A stretch of 64,000 bases of DNA from Lethocerus indicus (taxonomy: Eukaryota > Arthropoda > Insecta > Hemiptera > Belostomatidae), in the NCBI GenBank assembly GCA_019843655.1, contig JACDQD010000007.1, forward strand, positions 20,726,365-20,790,364, in the 5' to 3' direction. The translations under genes were made by a program, and so were the position numbers. Below are positions 1 through 14,126 of the stretch, in pieces. Below the pieces are notes generated by a model, which searched no databases, had not been told where the DNA came from, and worked only from the letters and a program-made list of their open reading frames with translations. Within the stretch, counting starts at the first letter, position 1; each line of letters begins with the position of its first letter.

Positions 1-302
1 CGCGCTAGTCGGCCGGAGAGAGAGAGTGCGTGAGGGGGCGGGACGGTAAAGGAGGGGAGAGCGGAGCACCCCGGCACTGCTTCCATTCCCTCCTTAATGA
101 TGTTGTTTATATCCCACGGGGGGTTGGCCGGGGTTATAAGTGCCACGTTTAGCGGGGGAGGAAGAGATTGTGGGATATTTTAATATACTGGCGTTGGAGA
201 ATGAGCGTCGGGCATTCTTCGTTATCAACCCGGCGTTAAGCTCCCACCACCCCCCAGCCCTCCCAGCAGGTGAAAGTAACGCCTGAGTTATGGTTATCGT
301 GA
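1..302. other. GC-rich intergenic stretch, no gene
   Basis: The first 300 bases start with a short GA tract and GC-rich, purine-biased sequence, then turn AT-rich. No reading frame, RNA gene or repeat copy is visible before the family A flank that starts near position 303. Confidence 0.5.
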
Positions 303-521
303 AAAATTGTTAAAATGTAAACTATAAATTTTTAGAATGAGTTTCAATTATTATATAGTCTAGAATACCTGTTTTGTGGCCTGCGAGGGGTAGTAGATTT
401 CGCGTAGACAGTGACAGTGCAGTGAGGATGTCCAAAAACAAAAGTGACTAATACCGCTACTGAAGAGGGTGAGCAACCGAAACCGGTCCAGCAAAAGACC
501 AAAGCGACAGAAGACAGAAAC
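303..521 (+). repeat. Family A copy 1, with shared 62-bp left flank
   Basis: From 365 the copy starts with the outer segment in reverse orientation (ACCTGTTTTGTGGCCTGCG). It jumps at about 403 to the inner part of the plus arm (GACAGTGACAGTGCAGTGAG) and runs through the GAAACCGGTC..AGCAAAAGACC block to about 521, where it is truncated. The 62 bp before it (303-364) are almost identical to the bases before copy 8 at 38528. Both copies also share the internal deletion junction, so they descend from one variant. The GATGGCGAG motif is mutated here (GAGGGTGAG). Confidence 0.85.
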
Positions 522-3500
522 AGTTTTATCTGACTGATATAGTCAGAAATAAATGGACTTCATGTTAATAGACACATTTATTGTTGGAAATTAATTTTAA
601 TTTTTAGATGATTTTTTTCCGCTACAAGGAATTCATGAATTGTAACTGGATGGACGAATTCGTTTCGGGAAATATCAAAGAAATGTTGAATACGATGTTA
701 AACTTCAGAAAATAATGTACAAATTGGTATTCCTGCATATTCTTCCAACTGATATTTGGTATGAAAGAACAATCGAGGAGTTTATTTAAAGCAAAATATA
801 ACCGATGCGTAAATCCAATTATCGGTGACTAAATTTGGAACAATTACGTGTATTATGTCGTAAATAAATCTGAATAATAATTTCCGGCTTTCTCTCTGAA
901 TTACTGGCCGTACCAATGGGCGGCCGGGAGACCGTTGGATGGCCTCGGATAGCTGTGTGTACGCACTGGCTGTATATCATAATGTATACCGTATATATAC
1001 ACTGGTCAACTGTACGGGTATCAACAGTCCATTGTAGGAGGGGTGGCACCGGCTAACTGTTGCTACGACCGGGGGGTGACCTTGCCAGCACCGATTCAGA
1101 TTGTCCTACATGCATTAATGTTTAGGGGAGGGCGGTCAATACACGAGCCGGTCACCTACCAAGGCGGCTCCCCGCAGCCGCATACCGCAGTTTGATTTAA
1201 TAGCTCGGGCCCCGACCGCTACCTTAATTATTGTACTAATTATACCCCCAATTCATTGGTGGGGGGGGAGACCGATACCATCGACGTCTACTGTAGTTGG
1301 CGACGGTATCCTTTCATTATACCCCGATCAATCGTATAGGAGCGATAATAAGGGGCCAATTTCGTAAATTATTACTATTATGTCGGATAAGTTAATGACA
1401 TGTGAAACTGGTCCCTTGTATAAAAAAAGGTTGTCTCAATTGAGCGGTTTATTTCGAACCTCGCGGTACATATTTTTTTTGTTTCGAAGTAATTAATCTT
1501 TAGTATTATTTATGCATGAATTATTAATACGAATATCTGTAATTGCCGCTAATTAATATTATTAGTAGTACCTTCATAATAACACTGGTTGTTTTAAATA
1601 ATTATATGCGCGTAATACAGAAATGGAATTATAGTTATAACAACTACATCAGAGTAAGAAAATGTGTCAACATTTCTATCAATAAAATTTGTAACTTTGA
1701 GTATTATATCGTCCTGTCATTAATAACAATTTCTACTTAATTTGATAGCGCTACCTAAGGTATTCAGATTATTCAATGATGCAGTAGAATACCATTGGAA
1801 TGTACAATTTCTTCACTTACACACTACAGAGGGTAACGCCTACGCAAACAGCAGCATGAACATAAACTTTAATTTTGTATTTATACATTGTTCAGAATTT
1901 TTGAAAAGCAACATCAACGTTATTGTATGGAGCATTGTGTTGATTTTTATCTACTTCTTATGCGTATAAATAAAGCTGGAGACATAATTGTGACATAACA
2001 GACCTCTAAATATTAACAGGGAAATTGATATCGGTGCACCATTGTAGACGGGAATGCTGCCATTAGTACTAAAAAAAGTGGAGCATACTTGCGTATCATT
2101 CCAAAAATATTCGATCTTTCGTGGGTCTAAAAGTGGTCGTTTTACCGACCTCCAGTCCAAATGTTTTCCGAGGCATAAATTCGATCTTTTTTCGGCCCAC
2201 ATTAAAATACTACCGGAGGCTTCATATTTCAAAATAAAGGCGGTCTTAAAACTCTAAAAACACGATGAAAGTACGGGTTGTATCGGGCCGTATTTTTTTT
2301 CCCCACCCGGCGCGGAACGGGGCCCGCCCTTAAATAACGCGACGACGGCAGCTTCGAAATAAATAAAGCGTAAAACAACCTTGTTTCTCGTGAGGGCCTC
2401 GCTATCATTACGGCGGGGCCCGCGGAGAAAAACAGACATTATACGAGCGGCGCCCGCTCATAATTTTCCGGCGAAAAGGCCGCCTCGAAAAGTGGAAAAC
2501 TTAGCTTAGAGTCGACCCAACCGCCCAACGCATTCACCCACACTGCCCCACACGGAGTATATCGCTAAGACGACTTAATATCGCCCTACCATAACTTTAC
2601 AACCCCCCGACCCGTTTATTGTCGAGGGGTTAATTTAATAAAACAGGCTTTTAATTGCGGGCTCCAGTCCCTCGCTGTGCGCCGGGGCCTAAATTGGGCA
2701 ATAGGGAAACCCGACCGACCGACTAAGGACGTCGTAACTTGGACTTAGCGAGAGGCTCGGGTTGTGGGGGGGAGCCGACCCAGACTTTAATAAGTCCCCC
2801 ATCCACCCCATTAGTTATGCCTATAAACTCTGATATTTGCACTTCTTCGCCGGCCGTACTCTTCATGGAAGCCTCCTGAAAATTTAAGACGCGGTTCTGA
2901 GATAAATATTTTATACAACCATCCTAATCCCACCAGTCATCACAAACAAATGTAAAAGTGCTGACCTCGTCTATTTTTTCATGACAGTTATGATATAGTT
3001 AAAGGTCGAATGTTTTGTCAGGACAAACTGGTTCACTGACTTTGATAGTCTCCTGTGTTTCTTGGAATGGGAAAGATATATTTCTCATATTCAGCAACTC
3101 GTTAATTCTGATGTAATATTGGGATTTATTTAAGGATGCCAAGGCAATTAGGCAACATTCTGTAAAAAATGCCTCACACCACTAATGGATGTCTAATTCC
3201 TTAATAATTATATTTTGCCTCGTTTCTGGAATTTCTTTATCGCCTCTGAACTCGGAATTCTCGGAAACTAATAAATTACAACATCATTACTGCCCCTTCT
3301 GATTTCAGAAGCTCCCTTCAGTCTAGATTCGCACCCTAGGCCTATAGGAATTTTTATTAATACTACGTGAAACGTGACACATCTGGCGCTTAACACATTT
3401 CTTGAGCTTTTCCTGCAATATTAAGATTTGAAACTTTCAATTTCAAATTCGTATTAAATAAATCAGACTCATTTTCCCATGTGAATTTTATTCCCATCCA

Positions 3501-6500
3501 CAATTTTCAATATTTCCCTAGCTAACAGGAAAAACGATTGAATGAATTATGTGTGCCATTTTTCGATTGGAACAAATGCCAAAATCATTTTGAATCACTA
3601 GCCTCGCTTCCTTCCAAAGCAAATAAACAAATGTGCGCTCGGGCGAATAGCTTCGGGCACCGGAGCAATGGTGGCCGCGTTACGGGTACGTCCAATAAAA
3701 GTGAGTTTAAATTTTCGCAAACCGCCAGATAAGTAGCTACTTAAAATCTAAACATTGCGTTGCGGGAAATATTTTAGGCGTTATTCAGGGGCCCGGGGCA
3801 TAACCCCGTTTAAGAGGCGGGGCGAGGTTTTCATTACGCCGCCTCCCTTTTTTTTCCCCCGTTCAAAACGACCCGCCAAACTCCCGGAGTATGAAAATTG
3901 TCTACGTTGGTAAGCAGGAGGCGGCTACCGTTATTATGAAGAGGGCCGAGATAAGGTCCCGGCGCCGGTAGAAGGCGAACGAGTAATGATACAACTCCCG
4001 GCTTCGAGTCCTATAATCCGACCTGCGTCTGGCGTATTAAAGTCGTTTTACTGCCTGCGGGGGCTAAGTCCAAGTTACGAGGTGCTTAGAGCCCCCCCCC
4101 CCTTCTACCCCTTCCCCTATAGCTTCCCTTCAGGTATTACACACCGCCGGTTAAACGCAGGCCAATTTATACAGAAGTCTGGGCCCCCAGGGCGCGGGGC
4201 GGATAATTAAAAGCTTGTTTTATTGAATTAACCTATCCAATAAGAGGCCCGTCCAACATTGGTGGTCTCCTTAAACCCGCAATCTTCTACCTGAACTGTG
4301 CCCTAAAGTCTACGCAATCTGGCCGATTTGGTAGATTAGTCCAAATTTATACCAGAGGAAGGTGTATGTGAAACACAATTTTATTTTAGCTAACTACATT
4401 TTGATGCTGTTTCCGATGAATTGAGTTACTTGTTGTATCCAAGCTCTGTATAGTTCAAGACCAGATTTAATCAAGTAATCATCACCCTCTGGATGGTGAT
4501 TCAATGGCCCAGAGCTGTTAGACAAACCTAATATAGGATGGCGCATTGTAGTCTCACGAGCATTGTTATATAGACAGTGTGCTCCCTCCGAAATAAAATA
4601 ACTGCTTGTTCAGTACTTCCTCTCAGTGTTTCCTACCTCCTGCGATGGTAGTAGACGATCGGTCAAGTGTTGTAGACATTATCAGATTATCCGAGTCCCC
4701 GAACGTTGGGTCCACTTGTTGCTAGGACCCTGGCTCTTATCTCTCCAATTTTATTCGTGGTCAACATTTCAGAATAGTTGACCCATTTTAATGAAATTTG
4801 ATAATAATTGACGCGATAAATGGTAGTGGTTAATAATAACTTCAGAACTACCCAATTAAAGATTATAACACAGTATTGGAAAAAATATAAGAGGCATTTT
4901 ATAAATTCAAGTTACCAAAGCCAATTATTCCAACGTTGTAATTCCGATATTTTATTTAAGACGCGGGTGAAGGTGGAATATAATCGGCGGCTCGAAAATT
5001 GGCCTTTTCAAACAGCTCTCTAGAATAATTTTCATCGGGTGCGAACGATGCTGTTATATTCACTTTACGGCCGTCCGAGTCACGAACAGCGCTCCTGCCC
5101 AAGAAAGGGGAATGAGAAAGGCGTCATGTATTACAGCAATTTGATGGCCGCTATAAAAATAATTTAGGCCCGAGTTACGGATAGCTCGTTGGCGGAGTAG
5201 CCGTTATAAAAGTGGGTGGAGGGGTAGGCTTTTGGATTTATCCCCAAAGCTCAAGTTGAGGATTGACTGCAACGGATGAAATGCTTTTCGGCTAATACTT
5301 GTTTTGAAGATTCTTACACCAATACTTAGGTGATGGTCGGATTAAGTATTCCTTTGCGTACTGCAAATTTCATAATAGATGAGTGTTTTATATGTTTTTA
5401 TAGGAGGGGTAATCTTCGAATCAAAGGTTGTCCTAGAGGTTTAGAAACGTCTGCAGTCCGTTGAATCTTCAGAACCCGTTCTGTTCTAGGTTGAGGGTGG
5501 ACGGTGGGCACAGGACTACCTGTAAGGCGGGCGCGAGAGCGCGGCGGGTTCGGGCGCTTCTAAGGGTAAGGTGGCGGGGGCGGGGGCGGGGGCGGGCAGC
5601 AGAAAGATTAATGTTGGAGCGATGACCAAGTCGTTGGAGGGCCCACAAACTTCCACCCCATTATTTGTTATTAATTGTTCTACCGCCCCCTTCCGCGGCC
5701 CCCGTGTAATTTATCAACCGAGCTCCGCTATAAGCGCCAGTCGAGACGTCCATTATGGAGGGCCCCGAATTAATCCTCCCCGAGGGAAGTCCGATCCCCC
5801 AAACCCGGACGTCCCTCCCATTTCATTTTCTTTTTTTGGCCGTATTATATAATAACCGTTATAAATTGACGGGAAATATTAATACTAATTTGCCCGGGGA
5901 GGCAGTAGATCTTCGGTACTGTGAATCGGTCGGCAATTAACTGGGACATCCCGGTCATGAATAATTTATAGGCCGATGATGGGAAAGTAAAATATATGAT
6001 TTTATTTTATCCTTTTGTCATGCCTCATGCTACTTAATATCTGTGGAGTTCGATCACTAATTTCTACTCTTATAAATCATTGAATGTAAGAAGTAGCATA
6101 TCCGTCATGCATAGTTCATTATAACCTCCAAGGTCCATAACCTTATCGAACATTCAGAGATCATTTCTTTACATAATTCAAATTTAGATGTTAGAAATTT
6201 CAGAATTGATTACAGTCAATTTAGCGGGGCGGTTTTTTAGACCCTCATCTCCATTTTTGGCCAACCATTTGCCCCCTAAGGAAACTCATTCTATGAGTAA
6301 TAATCACAAATCATAAATTTATGGCATTTATGGTTTGTTCAAAATTGTTTGACTGCAGCAACAAAGGACACCGATAAAATCTCCCAGGGGGAATTTTAGC
6401 AACAGATACAGCCTAAAAAGTAAAACACCGTATTAATACTTTTTTCTGGGAAGCAATAAATATCGTAATTGTTTGTGAATTGATTCAACTGTCGCTAATA

Positions 6501-7080
6501 TTAATAATCATCCGCCCATTATGGTTCATTATAACAGTGCCCTCCACATTTCTCTGTTCCCCGCCGGGATTCTCCCCCTCATCCCGGATCCCGAGCGAAC
6601 ACGCCCTACAAGCGGATTATTAATTGCCGGCGGTGGGTCATTTATCAGGGCCCGTTTTCGGCTGATGGCGGAGCCGGCGGCCCTACATTTTTGGACCCAA
6701 CTTCCCTTTGTCCCGTCCCTTCATTAAAAGGCGACGCTGAACTCGGCCGAAGCGCGAAAGAGGATGTCTTCAGCGGGTGGTTAGAATGGGCCGTCCCTTT
6801 TACCATAGATATCATTATACGGTGAGGGGAAAATGCGTGAAAAATTTTCGCTCCAACCTCCAAACGAGTCGCCTTCGATTGTTCAACAAAAACATGAAGT
6901 TGAAATAGAGATTCATACAACACGGGATTACACAAATATTCGTGCTATCAACTGAAGTCCTCCGAAATTATCTTTAATACAAAATAATTTTTTGAAACAA
7001 GGTTTTCAGTGGGCTAAAGAATCGAGAACTATTCAGGGCGAGGATCTTAAATTTTAAATCCCTTATAAAAGTTTCTGTTG
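522..7080. other. Intergenic GC/AT mosaic, no gene
   Basis: GC- and CpG-rich islands at roughly 2280-2810, 3780-4200, 5500-5940 and 6540-6730 alternate with AT-rich sequence. The largest open frames are below 100 codons, overlap on both strands, and resemble no protein I know. An 8-base G run lies near 1261 and a C run near 4091. No tRNA-like or rRNA-like segment was seen. Confidence 0.5.
5574..5597 (+). repeat. GGGGGC tandem tract
   Basis: Four tandem GGGGGC-type units form a G-run array on the plus strand within a CpG-rich island. The runs of five G separated by single C could fold as a G-quadruplex; that is inference from the pattern. Confidence 0.75.
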
Positions 7081-7089
7081 CCACTTTGA

Positions 7090-7130
7090 CTAAGGCGAAA
7101 ATTTGAAACCCGTCCAGCAAAACACCAAAT
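7090..7130 (+). repeat. Possible decayed family A arm
   Basis: The segment GAAACCCGTCCAGCAAAAC followed by ACCAAAT resembles the family A arm core GAAACCGGTCTAGCAAAAGACCAAA (written here with its few differences). No outer segment or second arm is recognisable, so this may be an old remnant or chance similarity. Confidence 0.25.
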
Positions 7131-10100
7131 AGGGGAAGGTGAATTGCTGAGCGTTTAAATTCTGAAGTGCCATAATACGATAACGCGTCCAAAAATCAGC
7201 AGGAGGTTTCGGATACGAAAGAAAAAGAAATTATCTATTCCCGAGGACCATAATTGTCGGTCCCGAAGAGGATAATCGGCGCTCCCGCCGTTGAATTACA
7301 TTCTACGGCCACTTGAATATTTACTTTTTCTCCCCTACTCCAATACAAGACCCCGGCCCCGGGATAAAACCGGGGAAGGGAACTCAGTTTCGGGGTGTTG
7401 GCGTAATAACAGTTTACCTTGAGGTTCAATCGATTATCGACGAATATACGGCTGTCGTTTCGTAATCAAATCGGAATTTACGGCCGAAAAAAACGTAATA
7501 AACTCCTAGTATAAGTTACCATTACGAAACGATTAATACGGCCCGAAGGACAGGTGTGGGACATTCCGGCGGCTAATTTCACTCTACCTTTTAGGCTCGA
7601 GAGTAATTACCCGGGAACGATTAAGGAGAAGACTTTAAGGCGCAGTACAAATTGGGACGCGGTAAAAATTCTAAGCGGGATATTGAGGTGTGTACAGAAT
7701 TTTATCGCAAAAAAAAATTAATTTCCCAAAATATTGGGCTAGAAAGTTATGGAATTCCAGAAAAATTTTACGCAAGCTAGAAGGTCTCTTTTTCTGTATT
7801 TATTTACCGCGCAATCAAATTAAGGTATACATAATTGATTACATCAACGACGAATGACAGATATATACCGCTAATACGTCATAAATGTCATTATTCGAAA
7901 CGATTTTATTTTATATATATTTTACTTTACCTCATAAAAAGGTAATATTTAGTTTAAGAAACATTACGGCGGAATTTTGGTATCGTTCAATTGAGTTAAC
8001 TTTAATACCTAAGGTTGACAATAAGGGGTTATAAAGGGGAGTGGGGGTGGGCTGTTACAAACAATCTAACTCCTGTAAATGAAAAGAGAATTAAAGCTAT
8101 CCGGGTATTGAGAGGCTGGGCTGAAATCCGCTTAATTCCTTGGGCCGGAATTGTCGATCCCCGGAATTACCAGAGGTCCCGCGGGACATCCCGCACGTCG
8201 TGTAGGGTCTGACCGTTGCGGGATTTTCGTGCGCCCCCCCGAGCCCGGTTCTCTGTTCGACCTCCCGTTATTGCTCGGAGGCCCAACCGTTCGGGGAGGA
8301 TCTCCCTGCGGTTTAACGCCGCTTAACCGCCCTCCAAATCTCGCCCGTTAGGGTTTCCAGAAGGGCCCTGTTGGGATACAATCTGAGAGGGGCCAATCTA
8401 CTGCTTCCCTTCTTCGCGCCGACTAAAGACTCTTCGGTTTCGACAAATTGTAACAATAAGGAACAAGATATGCATTAGGTTATTCCTAGTTAGGCCTAAT
8501 CGGTAGCAGGCGGTTGCGCACCTCGTTACATTGCTGGAGGATTCCTTCTGACATCCGTTAAAATCTGATAAAACATTATGGGCCCATTTTCGACTTTTGT
8601 AGAGGATAATTTGATTCGAGGAAATTGATAAATTTCGTTGTGGTTTTTCAAACAAATAAATACCTATGCGTCAGATGGATTTAGACAGTGATTGACTTCA
8701 TTTCTCTTCAGTGTCATCATTTCAATAATGCGTATTTTCTATATTTTCCATCCACCATATGCGAGGCGGAACCTTCGGTTGACATCGCCCGTATGACTTA
8801 AGGAAAGGTCATTGGCTTTTACCTTGTAGTCATGCACCTTATGTGACTCCTCTGAGGCCTGAAGGTAACTCAGGTCATTGAGACCCGTCCGCGTTCAATG
8901 CAATAATATTACTTGCTAGAGGTTCAATGCCCTTTTCGAGTGGTTCGCTTCGTGTTTCCCCCAATTATTGCCTTAAATTTCACACTCTCCAAAAATTTGT
9001 ACAGTGAGACTTTATTTATGACTATCAATACTTTCTAATACTAGAAAGCAGGGGGAAATGACCTACCTATACTTGGGTAAAATGTTTAAGAACGCCTTGA
9101 TTTCATAAATTGACATAAATTCCAATATTTAATCATTGATTCTAATAATAATAGCAGCCTCAATCAGGGCAACTCAGTGCACGCCCTCTGTAACATCAAA
9201 GTATTTTTTATTTTGCATGAACTCTTAAAACTATATTTTACGTAAATTTTGTTGTGCATACTTACTTTAGAACCGGTAAATATAAATATAAGTTATATTG
9301 CCGTGATAGCAGATATGAAATATTAACACGCTAAGCATACAAACAAAGCGCATAAATAATGTTAACCAGCCTAATTTAAGATACATGTCAGAGTGCCAGC
9401 GACAGTTTGGAATTTCTTCATTCTTGCTCTCCTCAGTAGCATTCCGTTTGTACGATAGGACAAATTGTATCAACCATTCAAGGAAGAATACAATAACGAG
9501 CGGTAATAAATAAAGTAATCGAAATTATCCGTAAGAAGTTAAGTTCTTAACTTAGTGGGGTGGGATTCCCCGAGTGAAAAGATATTTATTGACTCGGTAT
9601 TCATCGGATGGTCACTCTAAGGGTGCGTCGACCCCCAACCCGGGGGTCGTAATATCCTCCCCCGGTAATTCCATAAAGAGCTCGCCAGGGCATTAACTGG
9701 ATTTACTTTTGGGTGGGCCCAGAATGGAGTTAATTCCCCTCATCATTTAACCAGGTCGGATTGTTTGTTGTGGGCGCCGGTGACCGCATTTCTGAGACCG
9801 TCCCGTGTAACTGCCTCAACCCCTAAATTAATGATGCCCTCCGACCAATCGTCTACAACGAAAATATTCGTCCTACAAAAAATTACACCGTTCTCGCCCG
9901 GGCCATAAAAATGTAGGGTAGACAAATTTTAAATTATAATGACGTCCAGAATTGGGGTCGTCCCGGGCCCCTTTGGTTTGTAATTGATGGTTGTAATAAT
10001 TTCAAAATGACTATGAAAACAAGTGCTTCGGGTTGAATTAACAATCACAATATGTAAAATCTTGGGACGATAAAAGTTGTTACAAAAACTTACGTACAGT

Positions 10101-12954
10101 TCTAGCGGAACTCGCTCCTGTATTCTTCAGAACCGGGAAGAATCTCGGACATACAGCGATTCGACACCTGCCTTTCTCCCCACAGTATTATACGATATTA
10201 TCGGGAGTTAGTAATGATTCGAATTCTGGGCGTGGAAACTTTCGCACATTCAACATGAATGACGCAGTTACCTTGAGTTACGCAGTTTTGTAAAGTAACT
10301 GTTGTTAATTTAATAAAACAGTAGGCTTAATTATAAAATTTAGCAGCTTGGGAGCAATTAATTAGTTAATTAAAATTTCCAATTTGAATTTCAGAGCACC
10401 AACAATTAATTGATTTTAGGCTAGTTGATCAGTGACGAAAATTAAAAGTTTTGAATAAAAAATTCAGCAGCTATTCCTGAGAATTCGTTAAAAAACTGGG
10501 ACACCGTAAGAGGACCACAAAACGGATTGAATTTCCTAAATGACGGCCGACTTTCCTATCTTAACGACGGAATTGGGTATGGAAATGAGCTTTGAGAATG
10601 TAGCACTCCGACTCGGAAGTGTACAAAATGGCAACAATATAAGTTTATCTTGTTTATTGGCTATATATGTGGGTTATCTTCCACTTCCACAAGGGAGGTG
10701 TGAACGGTCCTCGGGGCCGCGCCTTATCTCAGAGCCGGTGAAAGTCCATTTTCTTTATATCGATAGACGACATCATAACTTTTCTTACCGTTATAACTTT
10801 ATTACGTTTCCGTTGCCGATCTTTAATAGCCCGGGCTGTCGTTAATACTTTCCAAGATAACAGAACACAGTTTATGAGTTGTTAGCTCAGGTTGCACAAT
10901 CGAAACGAACAACTTTATGCAAGAGCCTAACACATTTTTTCGGGAATAAAGTTCATTTCAAGGAGGGTAAAATTGTTTCTGTATTTGATGTTATGTCACC
11001 GTATGACATATGCAAAGGCGTACCTTGAACCTAGAAGGACGTGGGCGAGAACACGGTTTTAAAAGTTGAGAGAAGAACAAACAAAATAAGGAGGAGGAGG
11101 AAAACGGGGCAGAGTTTTCTGTAAATAATGATAACATTAATCATCAATGTTTGTACATATGAAATGACCGGCCGATATATCGTACATACTATGCGAACGC
11201 GGCGAGTGGGCGGAATAGTCATCGGACAAGAACATTCCAAATGAGGACGATCGCGATAAAAACGTTGTTGGCCGCTCGCTCGGTATCGCCGCCGGCTCGA
11301 TGGGGTGACTAACCATCCGAAAATAGCCGCTGGGAAAGAGACACTTTCGATGGGAAAACCGCAACGCGAAATAAATACTCTCTGTCCGATTGACATTTTG
11401 CCGATTCGTCAGTAACGGGCATTTTTCGCGAATAAAGAAATGTACACTCGAGTCGGACGCCGGCCTGTCGCTTGGGAAAATTAAACCGGTCTCCGCAATC
11501 GATGAATTTCCCGGTAGGGAAAAACGGCCGGCGGGATAGTCCGAGGTGTCCTTTTCCTGGAGTTGTTTGAACACTGATTAAACTACTTGGAAATAGGACG
11601 GCTACTTTGCAGAAGACGGACCAAAGAACCGATTTGGTTCACCGTGCGATAGTGAACCATTTCATATCGAACTGTATAAACCTATTTCAAACAATAAACA
11701 AGCGTGGAACGATCAGCGGGTCTTATTCGAAATGTAGGATAATTTAAGATTCATTTGTATTAAGATTTTTGTCTATACCTTTATCTTCTTATTATAACAA
11801 TACTAAAGATATTTGGAAAATAAACGCACCATCATTCAGTATGAAGGGTGATTTTTTTTGGTAACTTCTTATGTAACATGGTCAATTTGAAATATTCAAT
11901 TTTAATTCTTATTCTATCGTGTTAGCATGTTCATGTTTTGTCTTCTCAGAAAATAATATTTAATTTTCAATTCAAATACTCCCATTACCTATTATGTTCG
12001 CAATGATATAACCCCCCCTAAGCAACTCATTAGAGCACAGTTTGCCCAAAGAAATCACTTATTCGCCTCCGATTTAGTTCCTTCGGCGTTCTGCCCGTGA
12101 TGTCAAAGCTCGGCGTTGAGCGGGCGTTCAATTCGCGTTGACGTTTAAATCGAAAACAACTCATTGTGCTGTGGCGCGGGGCACTCGAGCGCCCCCCCCC
12201 CTCAAGACGCACGAGGCCTAACGCCCCGACAGCGCCTCAAGCACTCGAACCGATTTTCTTTCCCGTTCAATTTGACAGACGGAGCCGGAAATCGATTGTG
12301 AACAAAGCCGGCGGAAGAACGAAGAAGGGGGGGGGGGTAAGTTCTCATTTCGGACTTCGGAAGGAGGAGTAGCGCCCACGCGCGGACGATACTTCAGTGT
12401 CGCCCGGACCGAGGATTGAAGCGGGGCGTATTATTAATACGTCCGTCACAGTAATAATAGACCTATGGACGTTGAATCAAGCGTGTTTGAACAATGACTG
12501 GGGACTTGGGTTGGCTTTTTTGACGTTTTTCCTTCCCGTTGCCCCGGCGCGATCCAAGGGCGGGCGTTTTCCGTGCACATTCCTGCGATGGATAGCCTTC
12601 CTCGCTCCAACACAGCGTCATGAGATTTTCCCCTAACCGGAGATCTGATCCCTTTCCGAATTCCACCCTGTGTCAATGCGTAAACATCATCCGAATTCCC
12701 CAAAGGAAGATCACTATAAATACCAGTATCTGATACAACATTGTTACATTTTATATAAAATTCGAAAACGGAATGAGTTCCAGTCTTTTAGTACGATTTA
12801 TTCTATACACTCTGTTGAACAAACTATCTTGATCTCTTATCTGTATTTGCATAAAACATTCCTCGTTCTTTCCTATGTAATCGATGACATTAAACATCAA
12901 TTTCGCGTAGCATGCTATTCATTTCTCAAACCAATACTAAATTATTGTAATTTG
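7131..12954. other. Intergenic GC/AT mosaic, no gene
   Basis: CpG-rich islands lie at about 7240-7430, 8010-8360, 9600-9920, 11160-11570 and 12010-12660, with AT-rich sequence between. A minus-strand frame of 145 codons at 11137-11574 is the longest here. It has no recognisable domain and sits in a GC-rich island where stop codons are rare. An 11-base G run lies at 12327-12337. Confidence 0.5.
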
Positions 12955-13113
12955 AATGTGAGACATTGTACATGATTGGATTATAAATTATGGAAATTTT
13001 TGTATACGATGATTTGAATACAATGTAATATTAAAGTTTGTGTGTGAATAAAAATTTATTAAGAGTAATAATACAGTTACCAGAATTGCTCATCCACGTC
13101 GGCTGAATCAATG
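12955..13113 (-). repeat. Family B dispersed repeat, solo copy
   Basis: The reverse complement of this segment matches 17651-17822 over about 159 bp at roughly nine bases in ten, judged by eye. The match starts at ATTGATTCAG and ends at CTCACATT in minus-strand reading. No family A arms flank this copy, so family B is an independent dispersed sequence. No tRNA-like promoter boxes or poly-A tail were seen, so its class is unknown. Confidence 0.8.
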
Positions 13114-14065
13114 CACGTCTAGCAGATATCGTCTCGTGAAAATAAAATGAGACCAATGAGAATCTGACACCTAAGCGAAGGGTACATATACTAATGCATT
13201 AAAGTTTCTAATGTATCTGGTTTTCACGTTGAACATCCTTTATTAAAGACATAGTGAACGTCGCTCGGGTCTATCGAGCGAACACGGTTAAGAATCAACA
13301 AACACGGTCGGGTTAGCGACGGGTCTAGATTTACAGTACGCTATCAATCAAAAGGCATTAAGCGCACGGGGAACGGCCACTCGGCCTAATCCCCCCGTTT
13401 TCACACTCCGAGACGTCCGATTTCGAGCGATGACATTTAGGCTCGTGGTTTTGAAGAGGATTGGAGTTGAAAAGTATATAGAAATAAAAGAGAAAAAAAA
13501 CACGGCACTCGATAAGTGCGTACGTGTAAATCTGAGCGTACATAAAATCCGACCGGCGGATTATTGACAGCTCGTATTTACAGACGGCGTTAACGACTTA
13601 ACTCCTTCCTCCTACGCAGTGACTGGTTGCACAATTTTTCCACATAAATTCGTAAATGTACAGGAAGTTTTGAAACGATCATTGTTTTTACCTTGAATTT
13701 GCGTAAGTCTACGTATCGGTTTTTCATTACAAAACCCTCTTATCTTGTTATTAATGAAAGCAATTTTTTCTGCCTCGCCAACATTTACTAGGTTCCTATT
13801 GGTAATCAGTTCATGGTATTTCACGCGGGGATCATTTTGAATTTATTGAAATTACATTTTAAAACACCGCAGGGAGATTGGCCCCAATAGCACTGGGATA
13901 ATTACAGAAGGGATATTAGAGCCAAGTTCGGTAATCCTATTAAGTTCGGAGATTAAACGGAACGTCTTGTGACTGCCGTGGAAGGCAGGAGGGTTGAGAG
14001 AGCGTCGAAGGCTGTTTGGCAATGACAGATTTGAATGGAATAAGACTGTCAACTCCGGGCCCCCT

Positions 14066-14069
<4 letters not shown>

Positions 14070-14102
<33 letters not shown>

Positions 14103-14126
14103 CTCCCTCTCTCTATCTCTCTCCCT
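14070..14126 (+). repeat. CT microsatellite
   Basis: About 14 uninterrupted CT units at 14070-14098 continue as an imperfect CT-rich tract to about 14126. It creates an artificial Ser-Leu frame on the plus strand, which should not be read as a gene. Confidence 0.95.

Noticed and set aside
11137..11574. 145-codon minus-strand frame
   Set aside because: No recognisable motif; it overlaps another open minus frame and lies in a CpG-rich island.
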